From NCBI RefSeq assembly GCF_020169335.1, contig NZ_JAIEZN010000001.1, forward strand, positions 637,426 to 701,425: 64,000 nucleotides of DNA, read 5' to 3'. Origin of the DNA: Devosia aquimaris. GTDB lineage: Bacteria > Pseudomonadota > Alphaproteobacteria > Rhizobiales > Devosiaceae. The translations under genes and the position numbers were made by a program. Below, in pieces: positions 52,068 through 61,203 of the stretch (positions are counted from its first letter, which is position 1; every line of letters starts with the position of its first letter). The notes under the pieces were generated by a model. The model had not been told where the DNA came from. It did no database searches and saw only the letters and a program-made list of their open reading frames with translations.

Positions 52068-52934
52068 CTAGCCTGCCGCGCCGGCAATCGACTTGATATG
52101 GGCGAGGCCGCGTCGGTATTCCGGCACGCCAAAATGCTCGAGCATCAAGGGCACCTCCCGTCCCAGTTTCGCGATCTCGGCAAGATAGGCAGCATAGTCG
52201 AGATTGCCCTCGCCGGGCGGCACTTCATCGAAATGGAACGAGATCGTTCCCGGCCCGCCCTGCATCACGATATCCTTGGCGTGGCAGGAGACGATCCAGG
52301 GGCCGAGCAGCGCGAATGCGTCGCGGATCATCCGCCCGGTGTTGAAATAGAGCCGTGGGGTGATCACCATGTTCACCGCATCGATATGGGCGCCGAACTG
52401 CGGCCGGTCGATCGCCTTGAGCAGCTTGAGGTAGTTTTCGGCTGTATCCGTGACCAGCCAGGGCACCATTTCCAGCGAGAACTTGGCGCGCTTGGGTTTG
52501 ACCGCATCGATGACGTAGCGCGCCGTCTCCACCGCCCGCTGGAACCCGGCCTCGCTCTGGTTGTCGGGATGCGGGCCATAGTCGTAGTTGTCGCTCAGCC
52601 GCCACGGGTCGCCGGCGTGGCCGACTGTGCCGTGAAAGGCGACGCAGGCGCGTGCGCCCAGTTCGTCCGCGAGTGCCAGCTGATGCACGGCATAGTCGAG
52701 ATTGGCCTGCCGTTGCGCATCGTCATGGGCAATCAGGTTTTTCCAGGCGCCACCCTCGGCGATGATGACGTCGGCATCCGCCATGGCCTTGATGATGGCG
52801 GCAATCTCGTCGCGATTGTTGATGCTGATATTGGGCATATAGGCGGCATTGTAGCCAAAGGCGACATGGGCCCGGGCATAGGCCTCCGGGTCGCCGTCAT
52901 AGTCGATGCCATATCCGCCAAGACGAAGGGTCAT
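52068..52934 (-). CDS. Sugar phosphate isomerase/epimerase-like TIM barrel
   Basis: 288 residues. Xylose-isomerase-like AP endonuclease 2 fold: metal-binding positions visible as FSLEMVPW (Glu), HIDAVN (His/Asp), SCHAKD (His) and MLEHFGVPEY (Glu). Overlaps the dehydrogenase stop by 4 bp. Probably interconverts or epimerises a sugar acid or cyclitol; substrate unknown. Confidence 0.87.
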   Translation of the reverse strand: MTLRLGGYGIDYDGDPEAYARAHVAFGYNAAYMPNISINNRDEIAAIIKAMADADVIIAEGGAWKNLIAHDDAQRQANLDYAVHQLALADELGARACVAFHGTVGHAGDPWRLSDNYDYGPHPDNQSEAGFQRAVETARYVIDAVKPKRAKFSLEMVPWLVTDTAENYLKLLKAIDRPQFGAHIDAVNMVITPRLYFNTGRMIRDAFALLGPWIVSCHAKDIVMQGGPGTISFHFDEVPPGEGNLDYAAYLAEIAKLGREVPLMLEHFGVPEYRRGLAHIKSIAGAAG

Positions 52935-53962
52935 GATGCCACCCCGTTTGGATAGAGCAGCACCTTGCCGCAGTGTCCGGTCTCCTGCAGCGTAAAGGCT
53001 TCGCTTACCGCGTCCATGGCAAATCGATGTGTGGTCAGCAGGTCCAGCAGCGGCCGCGCGTCCCGCACACGCTGCATCATCTGGTCGCCATGGCGATCAT
53101 GGTTCCAGTGCCAGCACCCGAAGATGTCTATGCCCTTGCCGGTGATGCGGTTGACCGGCAGCGCACCGCTCCAGGTGACAAAAGACAGGCGACCACGCGG
53201 TCGCAGCAGCTCAAGCACCACAGGAGGCGCGGCTTCATTGTTGCTGGTCTCGATCGCGGCATCGACGCCATAGCCGCCGGTCAGGTCGCGGATCTGCTCG
53301 ATCAGGTCAGGCGCCCGCGGATCAAGCACGTGTTCAGCGCCAAGCGCGCGCGCCAGCGCGATGCGATAGGGGTTGAGCTCCAGCGCGATCACGCGGGCGC
53401 CGATGGTGCGGGCATTGACGATGGCGCCCAGGCCAACCGCCCCGCAACCCGACACCAGCACGGTGTCACGTTCGGAAAGCTGCATGCGTTGCATGGCGGT
53501 AAAGCTCGGACCCAGGGCGCACAGGGCCATTGCCGCATGGTCGGTGCTGATATCGTCCGGCACCGGGAACAGCAGGTAATCGGGCTTGAGCAGGAATTGC
53601 GCATAGCCGCCCAGGCCGCAGCGCGAACCCGTCTCGGCCAGCAGGTCGCGCTGCTCGGTGCAATGGATATGCTCGCCAGCGCGACAGGCCGGGCACTGAC
53701 CGCATCCCCAATGCGGCATGGCGATCACGCGATCGCCGCGCTTGAGACGCGTCGACTGCGCGGCATCCACGACGACGCCGACAGCCTCGTGTCCCAGCTC
53801 GCCGCCCGGCTTGCCGGCCCGCCAGGATTGCCATTCGGTGCACATCGGCGCCACCAGGATTTGCACCTTGACGACGTCGCCCGCCGCGCTTGGCTCAGGC
53901 CGTTCGGCGACCAGCGCCGCACGCGGGCCGGTGATCTCAACTGTCAGAATTTTCGCCTCCAC
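52931..53962 (-). CDS. Zinc-dependent alcohol/polyol dehydrogenase (MDR family)
   Basis: 343 residues if GTG 53962 is used. Structural zinc lobe CGQCPACRAGEHIHC, catalytic zinc positions in MCTEWQ and GHEAVG, and cofactor fold VLVSGCGAVGLGAI. It resembles the sorbitol/threonine dehydrogenase branch. The start is uncertain: GGAGG, the best ribosome binding site, lies inside the first codons, so initiation at ATT 53950 or CTG 53947 is possible; no ATG lies close. First gene of the unit. Confidence 0.85.
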   Translation of the reverse strand: MEAKILTVEITGPRAALVAERPEPSAAGDVVKVQILVAPMCTEWQSWRAGKPGGELGHEAVGVVVDAAQSTRLKRGDRVIAMPHWGCGQCPACRAGEHIHCTEQRDLLAETGSRCGLGGYAQFLLKPDYLLFPVPDDISTDHAAMALCALGPSFTAMQRMQLSERDTVLVSGCGAVGLGAIVNARTIGARVIALELNPYRIALARALGAEHVLDPRAPDLIEQIRDLTGGYGVDAAIETSNNEAAPPVVLELLRPRGRLSFVTWSGALPVNRITGKGIDIFGCWHWNHDRHGDQMMQRVRDARPLLDLLTTHRFAMDAVSEAFTLQETGHCGKVLLYPNGVAS

Positions 53963-53966
53963 AACG

Positions 53967-54000
53967 ATCGCAGGGCGGTCTTGCGCCGTTGACCTGCGAT
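53967..54000. promoter_or_regulatory. Inverted repeat ATCGCAGG-N18-CCTGCGAT before the dehydrogenase gene
   Basis: Perfect 8-bp arms at 53967-53974 and 53993-54000, centre spacing 26 bp, directly upstream of the dehydrogenase start. Could be a repressor operator or an RNA hairpin in the leader. No regulator gene lies next to it. Confidence 0.35.
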
Positions 54001-54357
54001 GCCACAGTTCAGCACGCGCGCATTGGCGCGTCCAGCACTGCTCTTTGGCGTGGCCTTGTCTTCCAGTCGAGAACATCCGGGCAGGCTTCCGATCAGTGCT
54101 GAAAGGTCCTGATGGGTTTGAGTTGCCAATGCGGGGCGTGGCACCAACGGTGCCCACAACACCCGAGCCTAGAGACCGGTCGCCGTCAGCCAGCCCCCGC
54201 GGGCTTGCGTCCTCGCCGGGCGGGGATGGCGCAGCAAACCCCGGCCAAGCGTGGTGTCCGGCATGCGGTCATGCACCGTCCCTGCACCCGTTCTGCACCA
54301 AATCACCACGCGACGTGGTCATTGCCTGCTTAGCCTGATTGGCGAAGGAGCTTCCGC
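54001..54357. other. 357 bp divergent region, no gene seen
   Basis: Between the sugar-type operon (minus) and macA (plus). It must hold both promoters. No convincing promoter elements or small gene could be assigned. Confidence 0.4.
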
Positions 54358-55560
54358 TTGTCCAACATTCTCCCCGGCGGACGACGCCGCAACGTCAGGT
54401 CCGTCTTGTTTGCCGTTGCCGCCATTGCAGCCGTGGGCCTCGGGGCCTGGTTTTATGTGCTGCGCCCAACGGACAGTTCGGCCGAAATGGAAACTGCCGA
54501 GGTGACCAGGGGCGATATCGAGCAGGCGATTCTGGCAAGCGGGACGCTCGAACCCTCCAAAATGGTCAACGTCGGCGCGCAGGTCTCCGGTCAGGTCAAA
54601 AAGCTCCACGTTGCCCTGGGCCAGAGAATTGCTGCGGGAACGCTGGTCGCCGAAATCGACTCCTTGCCGCAACAAAATGCCCTCAAGATCGCTGAAACAT
54701 CGCTGGCAAGCGTGCGGGCACAGCGCGATGCGCGGATCGCCAGCCTTGGCCAGGCCGAGGCAACATTCGAGCGGCAAAAGGGGCTTCTGGAAAGCAATGC
54801 GACGTCCAGGACCGACTATGAAGCCGCAAAAAGCGCGCGCGATGTGGTCAAGGCAGAGATCGCCTCGCTCGATGCCCAGGTCGAACGCGCCATGCTCGAG
54901 GTCGATATCGCCAAGTTAAACCTGGGCTATACGCGCATCGTGACGCCCATCGACGGCGTCGTCATTTCCGTCGTGACCAAGGAGGGGCAGACCCTCAATG
55001 CGGCGCAGACCGTTCCGACGGTCGTCGTTGTCGCGCAGATGGATACCATGTCGGTCAAGGTCCAGATTTCGGAGGCCGATGTCGACAAGGTCAAGGCGGG
55101 GCAGGAGCTCTGGTTCACCCTGCTCGGCGATAGCCGGCGTCGTTTCGACGGCAAGCTGGATGCGGTCGAGCCGGCGCCGATCTCGCTGACGACCCAGACG
55201 GTGGACGGCACCCAGGCTGCCAACCCCACCGCGATCTACTTCAATGGACTGTTCAAGGTCGACAATCCCGATGGCCGCTTGCGTCCGCTGATGACGGCAC
55301 AGGTCCATATCGTGGTGGCACGGGCGAAGGACGTCATCACGGTGCCAAGCGGGGCCCTGTCGGTCGACGACGAGGACGGCATGCGCACCGTCACCGTCTT
55401 GAATGCTGATGGCACCACTGTCGCCAGGCGCGTTCGCATCGGAGTGGACGACAAGGTCAACGCCGAAGTGATCGAGGGACTGCAGCCGGGGGAAAAGATC
55501 GTCCTGGCGACCGCCGCCGAGGCGCCGGTGGACACCGCATCTGCGGGCGAGATGTTCTGA
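54358..55560 (+). CDS. macA: MacA-like periplasmic adaptor protein (HlyD family)
   Basis: 400 residues from TTG 54358, supported by GAAGGAG seven bases upstream. N-terminal membrane anchor VLFAVAAIAAVGLGAWFYVL, lipoyl halves (ASGTLEPSKMVNVGAQVSGQVKKLHVALGQRI and LNLGYTRIVTPIDGVVISVVTKEGQTL), a coiled-coil hairpin (about 105-185) and a beta-barrel domain. It bridges MacB to an outer membrane channel. No TolC gene is in the window. Confidence 0.9.
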   Translation: MSNILPGGRRRNVRSVLFAVAAIAAVGLGAWFYVLRPTDSSAEMETAEVTRGDIEQAILASGTLEPSKMVNVGAQVSGQVKKLHVALGQRIAAGTLVAEIDSLPQQNALKIAETSLASVRAQRDARIASLGQAEATFERQKGLLESNATSRTDYEAAKSARDVVKAEIASLDAQVERAMLEVDIAKLNLGYTRIVTPIDGVVISVVTKEGQTLNAAQTVPTVVVVAQMDTMSVKVQISEADVDKVKAGQELWFTLLGDSRRRFDGKLDAVEPAPISLTTQTVDGTQAANPTAIYFNGLFKVDNPDGRLRPLMTAQVHIVVARAKDVITVPSGALSVDDEDGMRTVTVLNADGTTVARRVRIGVDDKVNAEVIEGLQPGEKIVLATAAEAPVDTASAGEMF

Positions 55561-55561
55561 C

Positions 55562-57496
55562 ATGGCGCTGATCGAAATCACGGATCTGCAGCGGCAATTT
55601 GAAATGGGGGGCGAGACCGTCAAGGCTCTCGACCGGGTGACCCTCTCCATCGAGGCCGGCGAAATGCTGGCCATCGTGGGCGCCAGCGGATCGGGCAAAT
55701 CCACGCTGATGAACATTCTCGGCCTTCTCGATCGTCCCACCGGCGGCAGCTATGTCTTTGCCGGTGAGGAGGTCTCTCGGCTCGGGCGCGACGATCTCGC
55801 AAGGCTCCGGCGCGAGCGCTTCGGCTTCATCTTCCAGCGCTATCACTTGATGTCCAATCTGACGGCGGCAGCCAATGTCGAAGTCCCCGCGGTCTATGAA
55901 GGCGTCGGTTCGGCCGATCGCGCCCGGCGCTCGCACGAGTTGCTCACCCGGCTCGGGCTGGCAGAGCGCATCGGGTATCGGCCAAACAAGCTCTCCGGCG
56001 GTCAGCAGCAGCGCGTCTCGATTGCGCGCGCCCTGATGAACGGTGGCGAGGTCATACTCGCGGACGAACCCACCGGTGCGCTCGATACGCGCAGCGGCGA
56101 GGCTGTGATGGAGATTCTCAAGGAGCTCAACGCTCTTGGGCACACCATCATCATTGTCACCCATGACATGGCTGTCGCCGAACAGGCTGACCGGGTGGTC
56201 GAAATTCGTGCAGGCCGGATCATCGCCGATCGTCGCCTGCGCGAGAAGCCTGCGGTTCCCCTTCTAGAAACTGGCGCACGGAAGCGTCCCTCCTGGATTA
56301 CCGGTTTTGCGCAAGGCGTTGGAAACGCAGCGCGAATGGCGGTCACCTCGATGATTGCTCAACCGCTTCGAACCTTCCTCACCATGCTGGGCATCATCAT
56401 CGGCGTCGCCGCCGTGGCAGCGGTGGTCGCGGTGGGGCAGGGCTCCAAGGAACGCGTTGCCACCCAGCTCGCCGACCTGGGCGCCAGTACCCTCGAGATC
56501 TATCCAGGCACCGGCTGGGGAGACGAAAGGGCCGGCACCATCCGGACACTGGTGGCGTCCGACAGCGCGGCGATTGCCACCATGAGCTATGTGCGCGCCG
56601 TCACGCCAAATGTGATGACAAGCGCCAAGGCGCGCTACGCCGCCAAGAGCGTGAACGTGTCGATACGCGGGGTCGGGACGGATTACTTCGAGGTCTATGG
56701 CCGCAAGCTTGTGGCGGGCCGGATGTTCGGGACCGACCAGGTCGATCGGGCCGGCACCGAAGCGGTCATCGATCTGAACATGGCCAGGCGTCTGTTCGGC
56801 GGCGGTGACGCCCTGGGCAAGATCGTCATGGTCGGCCGTGTCCCGGTTGTCGTCGTCGGCGTGGCGGCCAATCCGCCGTCCGGCGGTGGCAGCGAGATCG
56901 TGGTCTATATGCCCTACACCAGCGTCGCCGCACGCATGTCCGGATCGCAGCGTCTCGACGGGATTACCGTGCGCCTGCAGGACCGCGCCAATTCCGCTGC
57001 GGCCGAGGCTGGCCTGACCAAGCTGTTGAGCTATCGCCACGGCACCAGGGACTTTTTCGTCTTCAACAGCGACCAGATTCGCAAGACCATGGAACGCACC
57101 TCGCAGACTGTCTCGCAGCTGATCACCGCTGTCGCCATCATTGCCCTGACGGTCGGCGGCATCGGGGTGATGAACATCATGCTGGTGTCGGTGACGGAGC
57201 GAACCAAGGAGATCGGCCTGCGCATGGCGGTCGGCGCCAGGACCTCCGACATCATGCTCCAGTTCCTCGTCGAGGCGACTGTGATCTGCAGCGCAGGCGC
57301 GGTGTTCGGGGTCGGCCTCGCCCTCGTCGCCGGGGCGACCATTGGCGGGGCAGATGGCGATTTTCCCATGATCTTTTCGGTCCAGTCCATCGCCATGGCC
57401 TGTGCTGCAGCGACTGTGGTTGGCCTGGTTTTTGGCTTCTTCCCGGCGCGAAACGCAGCGCTTCTCGATCCGGTGGACGCTCTTTCGCGGGATTGA
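55562..57496 (+). CDS. macB: MacB-like ABC exporter (ATPase fused to FtsX-type permease)
   Basis: 644 residues. N-terminal ABC domain (Walker [19 protein letters not shown], Walker B VILADEPTGALD), then four membrane helices around a large periplasmic MacB core domain, with the FtsX end helices IALTVGGIGVMNIMLVSVTERTKEIGLRMAVGA. One base after macA. Exports macrolides, lipopeptides or proteins; the cargo is not readable. Confidence 0.93.
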   Translation: MALIEITDLQRQFEMGGETVKALDRVTLSIEAGEMLAIVGASGSGKSTLMNILGLLDRPTGGSYVFAGEEVSRLGRDDLARLRRERFGFIFQRYHLMSNLTAAANVEVPAVYEGVGSADRARRSHELLTRLGLAERIGYRPNKLSGGQQQRVSIARALMNGGEVILADEPTGALDTRSGEAVMEILKELNALGHTIIIVTHDMAVAEQADRVVEIRAGRIIADRRLREKPAVPLLETGARKRPSWITGFAQGVGNAARMAVTSMIAQPLRTFLTMLGIIIGVAAVAAVVAVGQGSKERVATQLADLGASTLEIYPGTGWGDERAGTIRTLVASDSAAIATMSYVRAVTPNVMTSAKARYAAKSVNVSIRGVGTDYFEVYGRKLVAGRMFGTDQVDRAGTEAVIDLNMARRLFGGGDALGKIVMVGRVPVVVVGVAANPPSGGGSEIVVYMPYTSVAARMSGSQRLDGITVRLQDRANSAAAEAGLTKLLSYRHGTRDFFVFNSDQIRKTMERTSQTVSQLITAVAIIALTVGGIGVMNIMLVSVTERTKEIGLRMAVGARTSDIMLQFLVEATVICSAGAVFGVGLALVAGATIGGADGDFPMIFSVQSIAMACAAATVVGLVFGFFPARNAALLDPVDALSRD

Positions 57497-57599
57497 CCCG
57501 GTCCCTGCAAACGCCAAGCCGTTGTCAGCCACCACTCGCCTATGTTCCCGGCCGCTTCGGGATGATAGCGATAGCGGCTCATCACGGGGGCTGTTTTCG

Positions 57600-58574
57600 A
57601 TGCGTTGTCTTGTTCATGTCGCTGTTGCTGCGCTGGCGCTGTCCTGGGCCGGACCGGCTCTGGCCGCGCCGCTGGTGCTGGGAGCGCAAGAGAGCGGAAC
57701 CGTGCAGTGGGAGCTGGCGACGATCTCTGCCCTGGGCCTCGACAAGAAGCATGGCGTCGAGCTGGAGATTCGGCCGCTTGCCGATAGCCGCGCCGGGCAG
57801 ATTGCGCTGCAGGCCGGGGCCGTCGATGTGATCCTGTCGGACTTCGTCTGGGTATCGCTGCAGCGCCATCAGGGCGGCACCGTGACCATGGTGCCCCATT
57901 CGCTGGCGGTGGGCGGGCTGATGCTGCCGGCGGGCAGCGCCATCACCACTGTGGCCGACCTCAAGGGCAAGACCATCGCCGTGGCCGGCGGGCCGGTGGA
58001 CAAGAGCTGGGTGACGCTGCAAGCGTACTACAACAGCGTCACCGGCGCACGGCTGGTCGATGATGTCACCGCCAACTATGGCGCGCCGCCGCTGGTCAAC
58101 GAGCTGCTGGGCAATGGCGGCGCCGACGCCGCGCTCAATTTCTGGCAGTGGAATGCCCGCGCCAAGGCCGCCGGGGCCAGCGAGCTGATCCCGGTCGCGC
58201 GCATGCTGGCCGATCTCGGCGTCTCCGAGCAGCCGCCGCTTCTCGGCTGGACCTTCACCGAAGAGACGGCCGACACCAGGCATGATGACCTTGTCGGTTT
58301 CCTCAATGCCTCCTTCGAGGCCAAGGATCGCCTGCTGCATGACGATGCGGTGTGGGAACCGCTGCGCGCGCTGATGGGCGCGGAAGCCGATGAGGCGCTG
58401 TTTCTGCGGCTGCGTGACGACTATCGCGCCGGCATCGTGGCCCACTATGATCCCGCCCACACCGAACCGGCCAAGCAGGCCTTCGCCCTGATGGCCAGGT
58501 TCGGCGGGTCCGATCTGGTGGGCGACAGCGAGGCGCTTGATCCCGGCACCTTCTGGAAGGGTTTCAGCAAATAG
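57600..58574 (+). CDS. ABC transporter periplasmic binding protein, NrtA/SsuA/ThiY-like
   Basis: 324 residues from ATG 57600. Signal peptide MRCLVHVAVAALALSWAGPALAA, then LVLGAQESGTVQWELATISALGLDKKHGVELEIRPLADSRAGQIALQAGAVDVILSDFVWVS, the NMT1/SsuA-like layout. Ligand could be a sulfonate, nitrate or pyrimidine-like compound. It begins 103 bp after macB and starts a new three-gene unit. Confidence 0.9.
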   Translation: MRCLVHVAVAALALSWAGPALAAPLVLGAQESGTVQWELATISALGLDKKHGVELEIRPLADSRAGQIALQAGAVDVILSDFVWVSLQRHQGGTVTMVPHSLAVGGLMLPAGSAITTVADLKGKTIAVAGGPVDKSWVTLQAYYNSVTGARLVDDVTANYGAPPLVNELLGNGGADAALNFWQWNARAKAAGASELIPVARMLADLGVSEQPPLLGWTFTEETADTRHDDLVGFLNASFEAKDRLLHDDAVWEPLRALMGAEADEALFLRLRDDYRAGIVAHYDPAHTEPAKQAFALMARFGGSDLVGDSEALDPGTFWKGFSK

Positions 58575-59362
58575 GCGGTTCGCACACAGCCACGGGCACG
58601 ACCGGCACGCGGCAGCCGTCGCGGCTTCTGGACTGGCTGTCCATTCCCCTGCTGTTGCTGGTGTGGCAGGCCCTCGCCATGGCTCTGGCCCATCGCCTGC
58701 TGCCCAGCCCGATGGATGTGGCCGGGCAGATGTGGACGCTGGCGACCGGCGGCCGCCTGCTGCCCGATCTGGGCAAGACCCTGTTCCGCGCCGGCGTCGC
58801 CTTCGTGCTGGCCATGGCGATCGGCACAGCCATCGGCATCGCCATGGGCCGCCTGCGCTGGCTCGATAGCCTGTTGTCGGGCTGGCTGGTGGTGGGGCTC
58901 AACCTGCCGGCCATCGTGGTGGCCATAGTGCTCTATATCTGGCTCGGGCTCACCGACCTGGCGCTGATCCTGGCGGTGACGCTGAACAAGATCCCCCTGG
59001 TGGCGACTACCATTCGCGAGGGCGTACGCAGCTTTGCTGCCGAGTTCGACGAGCTGGGCGCCGTGTTCCGCCTGTCGCGCCTGCGGCGGCTCAGGCTCAT
59101 CTTCGTGCCCCAGCTCATGCCCTTTGTGCTGGCGGCGGCACGCACCGGCCTGTCGCTGATCTGGAAGATCGTTCTGGTCTTTGAGGTGCTCGGCAGCGAT
59201 GGCGGCATCGGCTATCGCATTGCCATCATGTTCCAGTTCTTCAACATTGCCGGCATCCTGGCCTACACGGCGAGCTTCATCCTCGTCGTGCTGGCCTTCG
59301 AATATGGCATCTTGCGGCCGCTCGAGCGGCGGGTGGGGCGATGGCGACCGGTCCGGCCCTGA
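58571..59362 (+). CDS. ABC transporter permease, SsuC/NrtB-like, without a canonical start codon
   Basis: The frame codes for a typical permease (helix WLSIPLLLLVWQALAMAL, VAGQMWTLATGGRLLPDLGKTLFRAGVAFVLAMAIGTAIGIAMG, EAA loop). No ATG, GTG or TTG occurs before 58655 (TTG), and that one cuts the first membrane helix. The only codon that gives the usual overlap is ATA at 58571, where ATAG overlaps the TAG stop of the binding protein gene and GGAAGGG lies nine bases before. A CTG at 58628 is another option. The boundary given assumes ATA. Confidence 0.75.
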   Translation: MGGSHTATGTTGTRQPSRLLDWLSIPLLLLVWQALAMALAHRLLPSPMDVAGQMWTLATGGRLLPDLGKTLFRAGVAFVLAMAIGTAIGIAMGRLRWLDSLLSGWLVVGLNLPAIVVAIVLYIWLGLTDLALILAVTLNKIPLVATTIREGVRSFAAEFDELGAVFRLSRLRRLRLIFVPQLMPFVLAAARTGLSLIWKIVLVFEVLGSDGGIGYRIAIMFQFFNIAGILAYTASFILVVLAFEYGILRPLERRVGRWRPVRP

Positions 59363-60069
59363 ACATCGCGATTGCCGACAAGCGCTTTGCCGCGCAGGGA
59401 CCAGCCGTGCTGGCACAACTGCACCTGACCATTGCGCCGGGCAGCACAGTAGCGCTGGTCGGCCCGTCCGGCGTTGGCAAATCGACACTGCTGCGCCTGC
59501 TGGCCGGGATCGACACCCAATATTCCGGCACCATCACCATCGATGGCATGCCTGCCGCTGCCGCACCACCGCCCGGCTTTGTGTTCCAGGATCCCCGCCT
59601 GCTGCCCTGGCTCAGCGCCATCGACAATATCTGCGCCGTCAACCCCGCCACCAGCCGCGAAGCGGCGTTGAACGCGCTGGCGCTTGTGGGCCTGGCCGAT
59701 GTCGGCGACCTCTATCCGCACCAGCTGTCAGGCGGCATGCAGCGCCGCGTGGCGCTGGCCCGGGCGCTGGCGGTCAATGCGCGGCTCCTGCTGCTGGACG
59801 AACCCTTTGTCTCGCTCGACCGCGCGCTGGTCAGCGAGATGCAGCAGGTCTTTGCGCAATTGATCGCGGCGGCACGGCCGACGGTGATCTTCGTGTCGCA
59901 CCTGGCCGAGGACGCGGCGCGCCTCGCCGACCGCGCCGTGCTGCTCGACGGGCGCCCCGCCCGCATCCTGGCCGATCTCACTCTGCCGGTGCCGCGTGCC
60001 GATCGGGACGCCGCGACCGTGGCCAATTATCGCCAGCAGATCGACGCGGCTTTCGAGACTGTCGGTTGA
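59341..60069 (+). CDS. ABC transporter ATP-binding protein, SsuB/NrtD-like
   Basis: 242 residues. Walker A GPSGVGKST, FVFQDPRLLPWLSAIDNI (typical of sulfonate/nitrate ATPases), signature LSGGMQRRVALARAL, Walker B LLLLDEPFVSLD and H-loop FVSHLAEDA. Overlaps the permease by 22 bp. Last gene of the unit. Confidence 0.93.
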   Translation: MATGPALNIAIADKRFAAQGPAVLAQLHLTIAPGSTVALVGPSGVGKSTLLRLLAGIDTQYSGTITIDGMPAAAAPPPGFVFQDPRLLPWLSAIDNICAVNPATSREAALNALALVGLADVGDLYPHQLSGGMQRRVALARALAVNARLLLLDEPFVSLDRALVSEMQQVFAQLIAAARPTVIFVSHLAEDAARLADRAVLLDGRPARILADLTLPVPRADRDAATVANYRQQIDAAFETVG

Positions 60070-60084
60070 TCGCGGGGCAGGGCG

Positions 60085-60126
60085 TCGGAAAGCAAAACCG
60101 GCGCAGGTGATGTCACCCGCGCCGGT
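60085..60126 (-). terminator. Hairpin terminator for the TRAP operon, shared with the converging ABC unit
   Basis: ACCGGCGC and GCGCCGGT form perfect arms (60097-60104, 60119-60126) with an inner GGTGA/TCACC stem. On the minus strand it is followed by TTTTGCTTT, giving an intrinsic terminator for the TRAP genes. On the plus strand there is no T-run. Confidence 0.75.
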
Positions 60127-60152
60127 CTGCGTCAAATCCGGGAGGATTTGGA

Positions 60153-61157
60153 TTACTTGCCGAGGGCAGTCAGCAGGGTGTCGACAATCTCATTGCCGGC
60201 ACGCTCGCGAACCATGTCGACGACGCCGGTGGTCTTGTCCTGAAACTGTGCCAGTTCCTCGGGCGACAGGTCGATGATGGTCATGTGGGTTTCCAGCTCG
60301 GCACGCTGGCTGTCCTGCAGTTCGGCCTGCACATCCCATTCGAACTTGGTGGCAACGTCAAAGCTTTCGTCCACCGCAAGCTGCAGGTCCTCGGGCAGGC
60401 TGTTGTACCATTCCAGGCTCACCGCATTCACATTGGCCAGCAGGATGTGGTTGGTGTTGATCAGATATTTCTGAACCTCGTAGAAGCGCTGGCTGAGGAT
60501 GTGGCCATAGGGGTTTTCCTGCGCATCCACGACGCCCTGCTGCAGCGCGCCATAAAGCTCGGTGAAGGCGATTGGCGTGGGCGATGCGCCCAGGTCACGC
60601 CAGATCGCGATATGGATGGGGTTCTCCTGCACGCGAACGCGCAGCCCTGCGGCGGCGATGTCAGCGGGGCTGTGCACCTCTGTGTCCTTGGTGGTCAGAT
60701 TGCGGAAGCCGCCATCCATGATGCCCATGAACTTGAGGCCTTTTGCCTCCATGGCAGCGCTGATCGCCTCGGCCAGCGGGCCTTCATTGAGCAGCGCATA
60801 GCGTGCGTCCTTGTCTGCCGGCATGACATAGGGAATGTCGAACACCGCCAGTTCGGGCACGAACTGTACGGCAGCCGAACTTGACATCGGGGCAAACTGG
60901 ATGTCGCCGAAGATGGCGCTTTCCATGGTCTCGCGGTCGCCGCCGAGCGCGCCGCCGCCCTGGTCCACCACATCGATGCGACCATCGCTGCGCTGCTCGA
61001 TCTCGGTCTCGAGGCGCTGGAACGCCTGGTAGATCGGGTGCTTCGTGTCCGACAGGGTGTGCGCCATGATCATGGTGTGCTCCTGCGCCGTGGCAGGCAT
61101 GGCCAAGGCCAGTGTCGACAGCAGGGTGCAGCCGGTCATCAGTGTGGAAATACGCAA
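60153..61157 (-). CDS. TRAP transporter periplasmic binding protein, DctP family
   Basis: 334 residues from TTG 61157, supported by GGGGAGAG upstream and by a positively charged signal peptide start (LRISTLMTGCTLLSTLALAMPATAQ); ATG 61139 is the alternative. The DctP fold is clear (HTLSDTKHPIYQAFQRLETEIEQRSDGRIDV, GLRVRVQENPIHIAIWRDLGASPTPIAFTELYGALQQGVVDAQENP) with the conserved arginine of RVQ that binds a carboxylate. Ligand is an organic acid. Confidence 0.92.
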   Translation of the reverse strand: MRISTLMTGCTLLSTLALAMPATAQEHTMIMAHTLSDTKHPIYQAFQRLETEIEQRSDGRIDVVDQGGGALGGDRETMESAIFGDIQFAPMSSSAAVQFVPELAVFDIPYVMPADKDARYALLNEGPLAEAISAAMEAKGLKFMGIMDGGFRNLTTKDTEVHSPADIAAAGLRVRVQENPIHIAIWRDLGASPTPIAFTELYGALQQGVVDAQENPYGHILSQRFYEVQKYLINTNHILLANVNAVSLEWYNSLPEDLQLAVDESFDVATKFEWDVQAELQDSQRAELETHMTIIDLSPEELAQFQDKTTGVVDMVRERAGNEIVDTLLTALGK

Positions 61158-61203
61158 GGTCTCTCTCCCCTTTTTGGTTTGCTCTTGAGTTGGATTGGAT
61201 GGC

